From contig NC_063452.1 of NCBI RefSeq assembly GCF_020379485.1, forward strand, positions 38,144,650-38,208,649: DNA of 64,000 nt, written 5' to 3'. Position numbers and translations under genes: made by a program. This document shows positions 32,401-43,907 of the stretch, piece by piece. A model generated the notes under the pieces. It did no database searches, was not told where the DNA came from, and saw only the letters and a program-made list of their open reading frames with translations. How positions within the stretch are numbered: the stretch's first letter is position 1; each line of letters opens with the position of its first letter. The DNA comes from Brassica napus. Taxonomy: Eukaryota > Streptophyta > Magnoliopsida > Brassicales > Brassicaceae.

Positions 32401-33855
32401 TTGAGCTTGACTTATTGAGATCTATGGCTTTATTTTGAGCGAGACGCTGGAGAACTTCTTGATGAGGATGGCCTAGCCTCATGTGCCAAACATCACCAGG
32501 TGCGGCTTGCTGTCTGTGAGAATAGAAAGCCATGAACTGCTGGTTCTCCAAAACGTAAAGATCCTTCTGTCGACTACCCTTGGTGAGAAGCTGCTTTGTC
32601 TGTTTGTCCTTCACAACAACACTATCAGAGTCGAACTCAATGGAACAAGGATAGTCAGCAGTAAGTTTGGAGACAGATAGTAAAGACTTAGTGATCGAGG
32701 GACACACAAGAACATCATTCAAAGAAGCTTACCTTGTAGACTAGGCAGCACTGCAGTACCAACATGTGTGATAGGGAGATAGTCACCGTTACCCACCAAG
32801 ACAGAGTCCTCTCCTCTGTATGCTTGAGTGGGCTGAAGCTGAGCAGAGTTGTTCGTGATGTGAGCCATTGCTCCCGAATCAGCATACCACTTGTGACTTC
32901 GAGGAGGATCATGAGCGCGTGTAGCAGTCAACGCATTGTGAGGTTCCTCAGTTTGGTAAGAGTGATCGAAGCGTTTGTAACAACGGTACGCAGGGTGACC
33001 AAACTTGTTACAGATTTGACAAGTCGGTCGAGAATCATTCGAGGAGGAGCCACGGCCAGTTCCTTGACTTATTTGTTGGTGAAAGCCTCGACCTTGAGTG
33101 GAGTAACCCCCACGACCACGAGAGCCTCCTCTGTTCTGGCCACGACCACGGTACGAGTAACCTCTTCGAGAGGAATAGAACGCTTTATGAACAGAAGCTT
33201 CAGCGGGAGGATCATACGTCTGAAGCCTGTCGTTGAAGCCGATGAGCTTAAACACCACGTCTTCAAAGTTAGGGCCAGGGAACATATCCATCGAGCTTTC
33301 GATGACAGTTGAGATAGACTCGTATTCATGTCCAAGACCCCTCAAAACACCATATATCTTTTCTTGTTCTGACATGGGAGCTCCTATCGAGTCGAGTTGG
33401 TCACAAAGTCCCTTGATTTCGGAGAGATACTCACTGAGAGAATGTGTACCTTTCTTCGTGGACTGAATCCTACTCTGAAGCTCAAGTTTACGGAGAGGAG
33501 AGACCCGATTGTACTTCTGAGCAAGAAAGTGCCAAACTTCTTGAGAGGAGCGGAGACCATAGACAATCTTGATGGCGTCTTCAGTGAGAGATCCAAGAAG
33601 CCAAGCCATGATACGCTGGTCCGTACGAACCCATTTTGCATATTCAGGGTTTGGTATTTCTGCAACTTGATCCGCAGTTCGGACGGTGAGAGTGGTCGGA
33701 GGAGGAGGTGTGGAGCCGTTGACGTAGCCAAGAAGAGACTGACTACTGAGAAATTGTTTGAACTGAAACTTCCAAGAGAGGTAATTAGAGTCGTTGAGCT
33801 TGAGAGTGACGCATTGCGTGATAGTTAATGGAGCAGTAAACGGATCTCCATCCAT
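29432..33855 (-). pseudogene. copia gag-pol polyprotein, copy 1, several frameshifts
   Basis: The ATG at 33855 directly follows the PBS. Domains in order: gag (TLKLNDSNYLSWKFQFKQFL), zinc knuckle (CQICNKFGHPAYRCYKRF), aspartic protease (WYADSGAMAHIT), integrase HHCC (HMRLGHPHQE, CEACQLGK) and catalytic core (VHCDLWGPSPF, FVDHFSRYTW), then RT with YVDDMLLTGNN, and RNase H (SDSDWAGCRDTRHST, SSTEAEYRTLSITATELKWL). Breaks shared with the second copy are an extra base in a T9 run near 32194, a shift near 32045, and a 106-bp tandem duplication at 30345-30556. Two further one-base losses in homopolymers occur only here (near 32715 and 31201). Non-functional as read. The zinc knuckle and gag suggest the Ale/Retrofit lineage. 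Confidence 0.92.
30345..30556. repeat. 106-bp tandem duplication in copia RT
   Basis: The block starting AGTTGCAGAGGCAGAGGAG occurs at 30345 and 30451. Because 106 is not a multiple of three it shifts the RT frame. The same duplication is present at 45259-45470 in the second copy. Confidence 0.95.
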
Positions 33856-34204
33856 GGTTCTGATACCATGTAAGCTATAAGAAGCTTAAGGAAGATTGGA
33901 GAAGAAGATAACTTTTCTTATTAGACCTTTTACTGCTTGTTTACAATGATGTCTAAGCTAAGATATATATATGAGTGAAGAGGCTCCTAGACAGAGTCCT
34001 TTAGGGCACAGCTCAGCATGTGACAGCACATCCCATCAAGGGTTCAAAACGGTTGGATAGGATCGCTTCCTTAGCTGGCAACGCCGTACGATGGCAGTGC
34101 TTTGGCGTCACATGAGTAGTATGTTTACTACCGTTGGAGGAAGGCGCAGTGGGCTTGATGGGCTGAGACTGATGGACCGTTGGAGTCTTCAGACTTAGAA
34201 GGTG

Positions 34205-34502
34205 CTCGGTTATCTTTTGTGGCTGCTCTGTCATGCATGATGCTTTTATTTGGAATGAGAATCATCTTTACTTACCCTCCTTAAAAAAAAAAAGAATCTT
34301 CTTATTTATTTGTTTGGATAATTTCACAGCATGATCTGTGTTTGGTGAAGTAGTCACGCCTTGATAGATCTTTCTATCCTTCAGGAGATGAGTAAAAACC
34401 CATGTGTGATGTGTTGAGTAATGTGAGAATAAAAATCTCAAATTTTATTGGCTTCAGAATATCATATATGCAACACTCCGAACACTTGGCCTGTAATAGG
34501 GT
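34205..34502 (+). other. host sequence between copia and Helitron
   Basis: Low-copy-looking DNA that would join 29283 on removal of the copia element and 35289 on removal of the Helitron. No protein was recognised. It is short and AT-rich, with an A11 run. Confidence 0.4.
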
Positions 34503-35288
34503 ACTAGATCTCGATCCGTGCAGCCGCGCGCATTTTTGTTTTCATTTATTTTTATATAAACATTTTGTTTTCAATTCTAAATTGGTATAATATTGTAATA
34601 TATATGTGTCTATCAATTTTTAAAACAAAATAAGTTTACGGTAATAGATTGTTTCAAATTTTCACATGTATTTGTATCTTCTTCTATATATATATTTTCG
34701 GATTATTATTTCATTATTAAAATCGTAAATATATATATAAATATTAGTACATATTGTTTTATTGTCATATTTAAAGATATTGTAACATTTCAAAAATTTA
34801 GAAAGTTTTTAACAAATTAAACTTTTTCCTTCATGGATTTATATTATCGAGTAAATAATTAAACATTTAGTTTTTTTGTTTAATGTTTAATGTTTAAAAT
34901 AAACTATATAATTTTAAAAAAAAATTCATTGGTTTAAGGTAGTAAAGATTAATCATTGTTAGATAATATGATTTTTGTTATTTAAAAAAAAATCTTTATA
35001 ATTTTAAAAATTAACATCGACAAATATTTAAATAATTAATATCTGAAGGTATAGTATTACAACATTAAATTATATCTATTTAATTTATACTATCTATAAA
35101 TCTAATTGATCATCTATTGTTTAAATCTAATTATTGATAGCCCAATAAAAATTATGGTAGACCTAAAATTTAAATGATAAGATTAGAGATTAAATGTAAC
35201 ATGAATTTTTAGAAATAGATCCATGAGGTCCATTTTTTAAAAAATCACATATGAATCAAGGTTGTGACTTCTGTTTTAATATATAAGA
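34503..35288 (-). mobile_element. small non-autonomous Helitron, copy 1
   Basis: On the minus strand it starts TCTTATATATTAAAACAGAAG after an A (35288) and ends GCGCGCGGCTGCACGGATC, then GAGATCTAGT (34503), i.e. CTAGT with a GC-rich palindrome before it. 786 bp, no coding sequence. The base after the 3' end is A instead of the usual T. Confidence 0.75.
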
Positions 35289-35645
35289 TTGTCAAGCCCT
35301 TTGCTTCAAATGCTCCCTCTACTAGTTACATGTGAGTTGATCTCTAAATGCCTATATTCTATTTGATGGTTCAGGAAATGGAGATCTGAGACGTGAAGTA
35401 GTCGTTTTTTTTTAACAGGATGATTGAACAAGCAAAGCTTTCAAGGTTTGAACTGTTAGACAGGTGCTGTAAAGGTGATTCTCATGTTTCTGCAGTGGTG
35501 TGTCAGCTGTAGGTGAGATTGGTTACAGGTTAAATTCCAAGGGTTTTTGGTCTAAATGCCCATCAGGAAAATTAGAGCTGAGGTTTCGGGAATTCTGGGT
35601 AGGATTGATTATGTTCCGAGTAAATCAGATATAGAGAAACTATAC
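35289..35645 (+). other. possible short exons of a disrupted host gene
   Basis: TTTTTAACAG followed by GATGATTGAACAAGCAAAGC and ending AGACAG/GTGC looks like a small internal exon. TTTCTGCAG followed by TGGTGTGTCAGCTGTAG/GTGAG looks like a second. No family was recognised and no continuous frame was established. It may be a noncoding or UTR region of the same host unit interrupted by copia, Helitron and MULE. Confidence 0.25.
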
Positions 35646-35654
35646 CCATATAGT

Positions 35655-36833
35655 GGGAAAATGGGCATTTTATTCCCCAACTATTTAAAATCAGCACATT
35701 TAATATCCAAGTATTGCTTGCGCAAAATTGGACATAAAATAGTCAATTGTTAAAGTATAAACGGAAAATTAACGGCTTCGGTCCAATTTTTAACGTTGAC
35801 TATTTCAAACCCAATTTTGCAAAGTCAACAATTAGTTTGGGAATAATTTTGCGCAAATAATATTTGAGTATTAAATATGCCGATTTCAAATAGTTGGAGA
35901 ATAAAAATATATTTTTATTATGAGTTTCTAAATTAAAATATCAATCAATTTCTTAAAACTCAAGTTAAAACGATTTGTGTAATATATAAATATTGCAACA
36001 ATATTACCAGTGTTAGATATAACATTCTTGTAATTTATGATCATCAATATATCGTTTTGGATCATTGTTTTAGATAAATGTATATTGTACATAAGCTTCA
36101 ATGCAAACTTTATTTAACGGTTTTAACTCTAGATTACGTAACTAAATATTACAAATATGTATCTAAAAATGAATATTAGAAGGATATATTGGGTTCATCC
36201 AATTTGATAAATTTTATTAACTCGAACTTTAAAAAACTAATATATATTTTGATTGAAACTTATATAAATCATTATAAAAATATATCGATGATCTTACAAA
36301 CTTATTAATAAAAATAGTTTTTTTAATAATAATCTCTATATAGTTGTTTATTATGATCAGTATATATATTTAGGAAGTGTATAAGCTTTTACAAAAAAAA
36401 CTATATTAATATATATATCATATATAATAAAAGCTTATACACATTGAAAAATTGTATGCGGGATAAATACAAATTTATATTCATCTTGATAAATTCTTAA
36501 CTCAAATTTTAAGTAATTGATTGATATTTTGATTTAGAAACTCATAATAAAAAATATAGTTTTTTATTCCCCAACCATTTGAAATCGACAGTTTTAATAT
36601 CCAAGTATTAATTGCGCAAATTATTCTCAAACTAATTGTTAAATGTGCAAAATTAAGTTTGAAACAGAGAACCGTTAAAAACTTGTTTATACTTTAATGG
36701 TTGACTATTTCATGTCTAATTTTGTGCAGTCAACAATTAATTCGGGAATATTTTTGCACAAGCAATACTTGGGTATTAAATGTGCTGATTTTAAATAGTT
36801 CGGGAATAAAATGACCATTTCCCCCCCCCCCCC
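35655..36833. mobile_element. non-autonomous MULE with compound terminal inverted repeats, copy 1
   Basis: It is flanked by the 9-bp duplication CCATATAGT (35646-35654, 36834-36842). The left end is GGGAAAATGGGCATTTTATT; the right end is its complement, embedded in a C15 run. The TIRs extend over 100 bp. Each end also contains a second, inverted copy of the TIR sequence (about 35800-35930 and 36540-36660). The centre is AT-rich without coding sequence. A 9-bp TSD and long TIRs define Mutator-like elements. Confidence 0.85.
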
Positions 36834-36842
36834 CCATATAGT

Positions 36843-37932
36843 ACCCGGTTGGAACAGGTTCCGAGTCAGTTTCGTTACACAATTTTAAATTTTTTTATTT
36901 ATATTTTATTTTATTTTTTAAAAGAACTTTAATAAGACATCGTATAGATATTTATTATATGAAATTATTTACAACATAGTTGAAGTAGTTTAAGGGTATT
37001 GCATATGTTACTTAGTTTTTTACCCAACCGGGGTTCACCTTCCAAGAGAGACAGTTCTCTATTTTTTTTTTTACTTACTTTGGTTTAAACGGGTACCTAA
37101 TTGCTTACTGAAATCAAACTGATACCAATGGATAATCATAATAATACTCGTCAGATAAATCAACTATAACCAAAACCGAACCAATCCATTTCGGGTCAGA
37201 TCCGGTTTGGATATTCAGTTTCAGTTAACAGTCAGAGGCCTCAAGAAAAATCGTAGAAGCTACCCCAAGGAAACTAGGATGACAAAGGGATAAGTGAGTT
37301 TTTGTCTAAATGGGTTTACTCCCCAAGGACCTGCGTGACAGTGTACGATAAGAAAACAACGTATATGGCTTCTTTTACATATACAGAACTTTGGCTCTTA
37401 TAGATTCAAAGAGAAATGATCTTCGGAGATTCTAGTACAATCCAAAAAGTCCCCAACACCATTATTAAACCAACCATAAAACTCTTTCGCTCTTCGATCG
37501 TCTTTTCTATTTTGTTTCTTTTGTAGCACATTTCGCTCTATTCTTACACCAATCCTTGTCCTTGTGTCATTCTCCGCTACATCCATTCAATTTATTTTCT
37601 TCTTCCAAAGACAGTATAACACATTAATTTAAACTAACATTGAGCTTTAACATCGCAAAGCAAATCCGGGTTTACAAACAGAATCACCTGAATTTCGATC
37701 TATACAGAATAAATTTATGTTGTTTTTTTCCTTAAGATTTTATTCTGGTTCCGTTTAAACTCTACTTCCACTTTGGGCATCTTTAACGCAGTCGCTTACT
37801 GCAGTTTCTTATGTATTTAGGATTTAAAAAAAAAAGAAAATTAACTATTAACTTAGGAAACATTTCTTAATTAAGCTTTGGAAGAAACGTCTCTTACCTC
37901 ATCTCTCTCTCCTGACTCATCTCCTCCTTCAT
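36843..37932. other. intergenic DNA, no gene recognised
   Basis: A minus-strand frame at 37586-37398 (62 codons, beginning MDVAENDTRTRIGV) has no recognisable motif and may be chance. The rest shows nothing. Confidence 0.4.
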
Positions 37933-38091
37933 GATCCATACTCCGGCAACGAGTCTTCAACTCCAAAGAAGCAAGCTTGGTTCGATAAGAAGACAGAGGA
38001 GGGGCTTGAGGATCTCGAGGACGACAAAGATCTCGACGACGATCGCTTCCTCGAAGAATACTGGTTAGCAGAACCAATCGAACATTCTTAA
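37933..38091 (+). pseudogene. PDCL3/VIAF-like phosducin family gene fragment, copy 1
   Basis: This is a 52-codon plus-strand frame containing KQAWFDKKTEEGLEDLEDDK, then DLDDDRFLEEYWLAE and a stop. The 'W(F/I)D-KTEEELE-LEDD-D-DDDRFLEEYRKKRL' signature belongs to the N-terminal region of phosducin-like protein 3 / viral IAP-associated factor homologues, which are thioredoxin-fold chaperone cofactors. The RKK stretch before RLAE is deleted, and neither the preceding exon nor the thioredoxin domain follows. The gypsy LTR begins 50 bp downstream. It is an isolated exon fragment, probably captured or left by rearrangement. Identification is from remembered family motifs. Confidence 0.6.
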
Positions 38092-38140
38092 TTTGTGTAG
38101 GAGATGGATTACATCCCTCCACAAGGCCCATCGAATAACA

Positions 38141-41100
38141 TGCCCTAGCCCGGCAAGCTTGACCAGTTTAGTCGGCTTAAGCGGCTAAAAGTGTCGGCTC
38201 GATCCCAGAGTACTTTTAGCCGATCAGTTAAGCTGACTAAATACGCTCGGCTTATAGAGAACAGTACCAAGGCCCGCATACTCGGCCTTTAACGACAGGG
38301 CCCAAAGGACGACACGATTAGGGCATCACGGACGGATACACTATAAGAGGGGATGAGGAGACAACGAAAATGAGGACTTTTGGACAACACACACAGAGGC
38401 GGCTAGATCTAGGGTTTCCCAATCATCTCTTTGATCCTGTTGCTTAAACATTTGATCTTGTCTCCTTATTTCCCGTCAATCTTGTAACCTCTTGTTTGAT
38501 TCTAATAAAAGCGTCTTTAGTCACCCCATTCCTACGTTCATTATTCTAATCAACCGAATCCTACACAAACAATTGGCGCCCACCGTGGGGCCGACTAAAG
38601 TAACGTTCTAGATCTACATGGTTCAAAACGACGCCACCCTCGGCGCTCCAGGCGGCGAACCAACCCCAACGCCTGAAGCCGCGCCGCCCATCACCACAGA
38701 TTTCATGAGCTCTATCATGGCTCGACTTGCTCATCAAGACGAAGTCCAAAAGACGACCAACGACCAGTTAGCTGCTCTGGTCGCGGCTCTCACAGCTCCC
38801 GACGGCCAAACAAGCCGTCCCCAGCAGATACGCCGTCGCCTCTTTAACATCAACCCGACGGCGACCGGAGGCGAACATCTCTCAGACGACTCCGAGCCTA
38901 ACGAAACCCTTCTCGCCGACCACCACCCGGTAGGTTCTGATCTGGCAACCATACGCGAGCTCACCGAGCTCAAACTCAGTTTCCAACAAATGAGCGAGAA
39001 GATCCATCAAGTAACCAGCGCGGCCCCGCAAATCGAGAGAGTCCTCACCGCAACCTCACGCACACCGTTTACTAGTGCTCTGACCAGCGTCCAACTCAGA
39101 AAAATAGAAAAACTGCGCCTACCCGAGTACAAACCCGGCGGAGACCCGGTGGAACACATGACAGCTTTCAACATTGCGATGGCACGGGCTCGACTCCCAG
39201 AAGAAGAAAGGGACGCAGGCTACTGCCAACTGTTCGTCAAAACTCTCCACGAGCAAGCCCTAACCTTGGTTTTCCAGTTAGAAGAAAACTCCATCGGAAG
39301 TTTCCGCGACTTGTCGGCAGCCTTTCTCAAGACTTACATTATGTTCACCAAGCGCAGCGCTACTGCCTCTAGCTTGTGGAACCTCAACCAAACCAAAGAC
39401 CAGAGTCTTCGCGACTACATGGAGAAGTTCAAAACAGTAGTCTCAAGGATTGACATTCCAGACGGTATTGATGCCTTGCGGAACACGTTGTGGGTTCGTT
39501 CTAAATTCTGAGAGGATTTATACCAAAACCCAACTACGTCGCTTCAGGACGCTATCGCGCGATCTGACAACTTCATCAAAATGGAAGAAGATACTAACGC
39601 CATTCTCAGCAAGATGAACGCACCCAAAGCGCCAGCGGCTAAAAACGCCAACACGCGACAAGAACCGCGCCAGCATGCTCCAACCGACAAAAACGGCCGC
39701 AAAGACGGATACATGTATGTCGTCAACGAGAACAATGTGCCGGTTTCAACTCTCGTAGTCCGCGGCGAGGGATGGAACAAGTGGGTAAGGGAGCTCGATT
39801 CGCCCGACAAACCAGTCGATACTGTTTGCACCACCCAACCTGCACCCGGAGCCGGGTCAGCAGCAGGGTCTTCCAGGACCGTCGATCTCACCAAGCATTG
39901 CAAATATCACGAAGTCAAGGGACATGATACCACAGAATGCAAATCACTCTACGCTCATTATCTCTCGTCACTTGCGAGCGGTGAATTTAAGTTCGAACGC
40001 TTGAAAGCTAAACCAAAAAATGGCAAGAGCTGGAGCAAGAACAAGGAAAGAAGAGCCCAGCGCAAAGCCACCGGCAAAGGTCGGCAAAACGACGCTCAAC
40101 GACAAGACGACTAGGAGGAAACCCCGAAGGATAACGGTGGGGGAGACTCCTCCGCCGACGAAGAGCATCCTGCTAATCGCAGACGCATCGAGGTTATACT
40201 CTCTCAGCAATCTTTGTCGTCCGACGACGATAACGACGATACGCCTGTACTCGGAGATCTAAGAGACGTCCTGAAGCGGAAGTTCGAGTCCGAAAATGAT
40301 AGCAGCCCCAAGCACAAAGATCTACGGACGATGCTGGACACACGGAAGTCTCGTCGTATCTCGACAAGCGACGCTAACAACAACAAAGGGCCAATTACAG
40401 ACCTCTGAGATAAACTCAACGCTGGCGCCTGCGACCTTCGCATACAGCTCAACCGTTCAAAACCAACAGACTTACGACGACAGTTGGAGCGAGCTAAAGG
40501 CCATTTTCAACCCCCAGCGCATGACACCAACATATCCACGGACCTCCGCACCTTGCTAGACTCTAAGCGAGTACAAACGGGACAGTCGCTGAACGTCATC
40601 ATGGGAGGCTCCCCTCCTAGCGGAGACACTGTCCGTTTTGTAAAAGACTATCGTCGACAGGTCGCGACTTCCCAGAAGTGGCCGACTAAACCGACAAGTC
40701 ATCTTCCGATAACCTTCTCACCGGACGACGCTGAAGGAGTTCACGCTCCCCATAACGATCCTCTTCTCGTCGTCCTTGGAATTGGAGAGTATGATGTCAC
40801 CAAGATCCTCATTGACACCGGAAGTTCCGTCGACCTCATCTTCCGAGGAACTCTACAGAAGATGGGAGTTGATCTTGACGACATAAAAGCGTCTTCCAGG
40901 ACATTAACCGGATTCAATGGATCCTCCGAAACTATGTTGGGAACGATCTGCCTCCCGGTACGCGCGTGTGGCGTTACTCGAACGGTTAAGTTTGCCGTTG
41001 TAAGCACAAAAGCTCCTTATCACGCTATACTCGGCACCCCTTGGCTACACTCGATGCAAGCCGTTCCTTCCACCTACCACCAGTGCGTCAAGTTCCCTGG

Positions 41101-41341
41101 TACGGACGGAAGGATAAAAATGCCGCGAGGGGATCAAAAGGCCGCTAGGGATCTCCTAGTCGCCACAGTCAAACTCCAACGGTCATCTCTACCCGTTAAT
41201 TCTGTGTCTCCCCCAACCTCAAAAGTCCGTTCCCAGGAAAGCGAGATTCTCGAGTTACCTATTGACGACGCCGATCAAAGTCGAACCGTAAGGGTTGGTG
41301 CATACCTTTCTGAGGAAATGCAGCAGTCAATTCTGAACTTC
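38141..41341 (+). mobile_element. Tat-lineage gypsy retrotransposon, 5' part, copy 1 (ends at the gap)
   Basis: The 5' LTR is 38141-38571 (TGCCCTAGCC...CACAAACA), with a CACTATAAGAGG TATA region and AATAAAAGCG polyadenylation-like signal. The PBS, TGGCGCCCACCGTGGGGCC, is at 38574-38592. gag follows from 38618 until the sequence runs into N at 41342. It is the same element as 53058 onward, with about 1% base differences in this part. Confidence 0.93.
38618..41341 (+). pseudogene. Tat gag-protease, copy 1, with three nonsense codons
   Basis: The ATG at 38618 opens a 297-codon frame with the retrotransposon gag domain (KIEKLRLPEYKPGGDPVEHM, ARARLPEEERDAGYCQLF). In-frame stops at about 39510 (TGA), 40112 (TAG) and 40406 (TGA) break the frame where copy 2 reads CGA, GAG and CGA. 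The zinc-knuckle-like CKYHEVKGHDTTEC and protease LIDTGSSVDLIF are preserved. Conversely, copy 2 has a frameshift and a stop where this copy is open. The mutually exclusive lesions suggest sequence error or mixed haplotypes. Confidence 0.88.
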
Positions 41342-41441
41342 NNNNNNNNNNNNNNNNNNNNNNNNNNNNNNNNNNNNNNNNNNNNNNNNNNNNNNNNNNN
41401 NNNNNNNNNNNNNNNNNNNNNNNNNNNNNNNNNNNNNNNNN
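41342..41441. other. assembly gap, exactly 100 N
   Basis: One hundred N bases, the conventional placeholder for a gap of unknown size between contigs. The left flank equals 56228-56257 and the right flank equals 26484 onward. Confidence 1.
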
Positions 41442-41807
41442 TGTTTAGTTATAAATAAGTTGTTGGATAAATCTTTCTTATCTTATTCTGCTGCTTTTAA
41501 AGTGGAATCAGTGCTCTAATTAATGATCTTGCTCAAGTACGTCTTTGTGCTTATAGAGAAAATAACATAGCATTCCGGTCGTTTTATTGCACATTTCATC
41601 TCTAGTATTCTTGTTATCTACCCGAAGATTGGAGTCGGAACTCTTATTCTACACTATCCTCTGATCATACTGATGCAAGAACTATATAGACGAACTTATC
41701 CGACAATATTGTTCCACACACATAACATCTATTGTTTCAATCAACTACTTAACCTTGTATGGTTGGTTAGTATAAAAATGTTAAATTATGTGAATCAAAT
41801 GAATAAT

Positions 41808-42048
41808 ACTCCTCTGTTTTTTTTTTTAATGGCGGTTATAGCAATCTTCACACGATTAATGCATAATACACATACCATTTTAATATTCATTATTGATTAT
41901 CTTGTATCATAAAACACATAGGAATAGATTAATATAGGTTAAAACATGGTCTTTGTCACTATAATTTGCCTTGTTTTCTGTAAAAATCAACTATATTGAG
42001 ACAAAAAAATTGTTCCAAAATGTCATTTAAAATAAAACGGAGCATAAT
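41808..42048. mobile_element. Stowaway-like MITE, copy 2
   Basis: Counterpart of 26860-27103; the left end here reads CTCCTCTGT, one C short. Confidence 0.55.
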
Positions 42049-42658
42049 TAACACGTACATATATATATATATATATCACATAAAATAGTTACGTATTTTT
42101 AGTGATCTAATTTAATGAACACAACCATTCAAATTGGGTTTCAAGTAAAATATAACTAATCACAAGTTTCAACTATTAAAGTACAATTATATTACAACTT
42201 AACTTTCTAATACAGTTTCTAGGATGCAAGTATATATAATGGGAGCGGGCGATGGCAGTATATTAGCCATAATGATGGAGTGCCCTTCCCAAATTTTATA
42301 CATATGGTGGGTATGTTCGTCCATAATACCAAATGCATAATGTAGAACTGGACCGAACTGTAAAACCGAAAAGGAGGGGGATAGAGATATGCATGCCATA
42401 AAGCATGTTCAGACTCAGTAGTGTTAAATAAGGAAAGTATACTCTGTGAGTCTATCACTGATTATTAGAAAATGGTATGGAAATAAAAGAAGATGTTAAA
42501 AACACTTTGAAACTTGGAGACGCACCAGTTCTTATTTGAGTGTGAAAATTCATTAGTAGTATTAAACACTGGTCACCTACTCAGGTTTAGATATATATAT
42601 ATGCATTATATGAGTCTTCGGTGGAACACAGAAAACTTAGGAGTAAAGTTTAGAGGAG

Positions 42659-42848
42659 ATGTGGAAAGTTCTATTTTTTCTTAGCTCTTTTTTTGGCTTT
42701 TGCTTACTGGTTTAGCTATGTAGTGCAGTACGTATGGATGGCCGTTCCTGATCGGCTGATGAACCTTGTGTTTCGTCTACTGCGAATGTGTGCTATCTTT
42801 GTTGCGACGTGTTCGCTGATGGTGTTTCTTTACTTTGTGTTCAGATGA
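42659..42848 (+). pseudogene. membrane micropeptide gene, copy 2, frame broken
   Basis: Corresponds to 27724-27912. An extra T in the first T run (about 42675) and compensating indels near 42745 destroy the 62-codon frame. These lie in the indel-rich 2.8 kb beside the gap, so a sequencing or consensus error is more likely than true decay. The poly-C tract follows at 42934-42954. Confidence 0.7.
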
Positions 42849-43160
42849 AAGAGAAAACGCAACGAGAAAGAGAAGACAAGAAGATGGAAGATAATTAGTA
42901 TATAAACATGAATGATCCTTCTTTGTTTTATCTCCCCCCCCCCCCCCCCCCCCCATATTTTTTCAATTGTTTCTTTTCATTCTTCTTCCACGAATGTTTC
43001 AGTGTGTTAAAAAAAATGATGTAAGATCTATCGGCGTAATAAAATAGTGAATGGAAAAAACTATTAAAGAAAATTGCTCTTTTGTTTATTTATTGTCGAA
43101 AGAGTGGTTTTAAAAACAAAAATATCATGATAACTATGCTAAGCATTACGCTTAAATCTA

Positions 43161-43907
43161 GGGTGAACCTCTAGATTCACTAACCAATAGTGTTTGAGTA
43201 TTTGATATTTGATATCTTTTAAAAGGAAAACAAAATAAATTTCCAATAAGATTATATTTTTAAAATAAAACAATAAAAATACATAAAAATAGTTACAAAA
43301 AATAAATAAATAAATATTGTTAAACTGTTAGCAAAATACTAAATCCTATACCCAAATCCTAAACTCCAAATACTAAATTATAAACCTTAAAAACTGGATA
43401 AACCGTAAACCATTGAAAATTTTAAACCCTAAATCATACATTAAAAACTAAATCTTATAACACTAACCCTAACCCTAAACCTTGGATAAACCCTAAACTC
43501 TTGGATAAATCATAAACTCTAATCAAAAAGATTTAAAGTAAACCCTATAGTTTATGATTTATCCAAGGGTTCAGAGTTTACCAAAGGTTTAGGGGTTAGT
43601 GATTAGGATTAGGGTTTAGTGTTATTAAAACTTAGTTTTTAATGTATGCATGATTTAGGGTTTAAGATTTTCCAACGGTTTAGAGTTTATCAAAGTTAAG
43701 GTTTAACGTTTACGTTTAGAGTTAGTATTTTCCTGAAGACTTAACAATATTAATTAATTATTTTTTGTAACTATTTTTATGTATTTTTATTATTTTATTA
43801 AAAAAAATATAATCTAATTTGGATATTTAATTAATTTCCTTTTTTTTAAAAGATATCAAATATCAATACTCAAACACTATTGGTTGTTGAATCTAGAGGT
43901 TCACCCC
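43161..43907. mobile_element. fold-back element, copy 2
   Basis: Counterpart of 28218-28982 with the same GGTGAACCTC...GAGGTTCACC ends and about 18 bp fewer overall. Confidence 0.75.

Larger units (their letters stand above)
29284..34199 (-). mobile_element. Ty1/copia retrotransposon (Ale-like), copy 1
   Basis: In minus orientation the 5' LTR is 34199-33869. The PBS, TGGTATCAGAACCA, complementary to initiator Met-tRNA, is at 33868-33855. The polyprotein follows, then a purine tract (complement of CCCCCTC, 29621-29627) and the 3' LTR at 29620-29284. The target duplication AGGTG flanks both sides (29279-29283, 34200-34204). The LTRs are 337 and 331 bp and differ by about fifteen substitutions plus a TA-repeat length change, so the insertion is not recent. 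The 5' LTR has lost the first TG. Confidence 0.95.
26484..41341. repeat. 14.86-kb duplicated segment, copy 1
   Basis: This matches 41442-56257 almost base for base through every feature from the Stowaway MITE to the gypsy gag. It ends exactly where the 100-N gap begins. See the assembly finding; the two copies are probably one locus. Confidence 0.97.

Noticed and set aside
32764..33828. Several plus-strand frames of 77-182 codons across the copia gag region
   Set aside because: They mirror the minus-strand gag-protease coding sequence and recur identically in copy 2; composition and motifs support only the minus strand.
29284..34199. Recently active copia element
   Set aside because: About fifteen LTR differences, three shared frame lesions and loss of the terminal TG show an old, dead copy despite long open frames.
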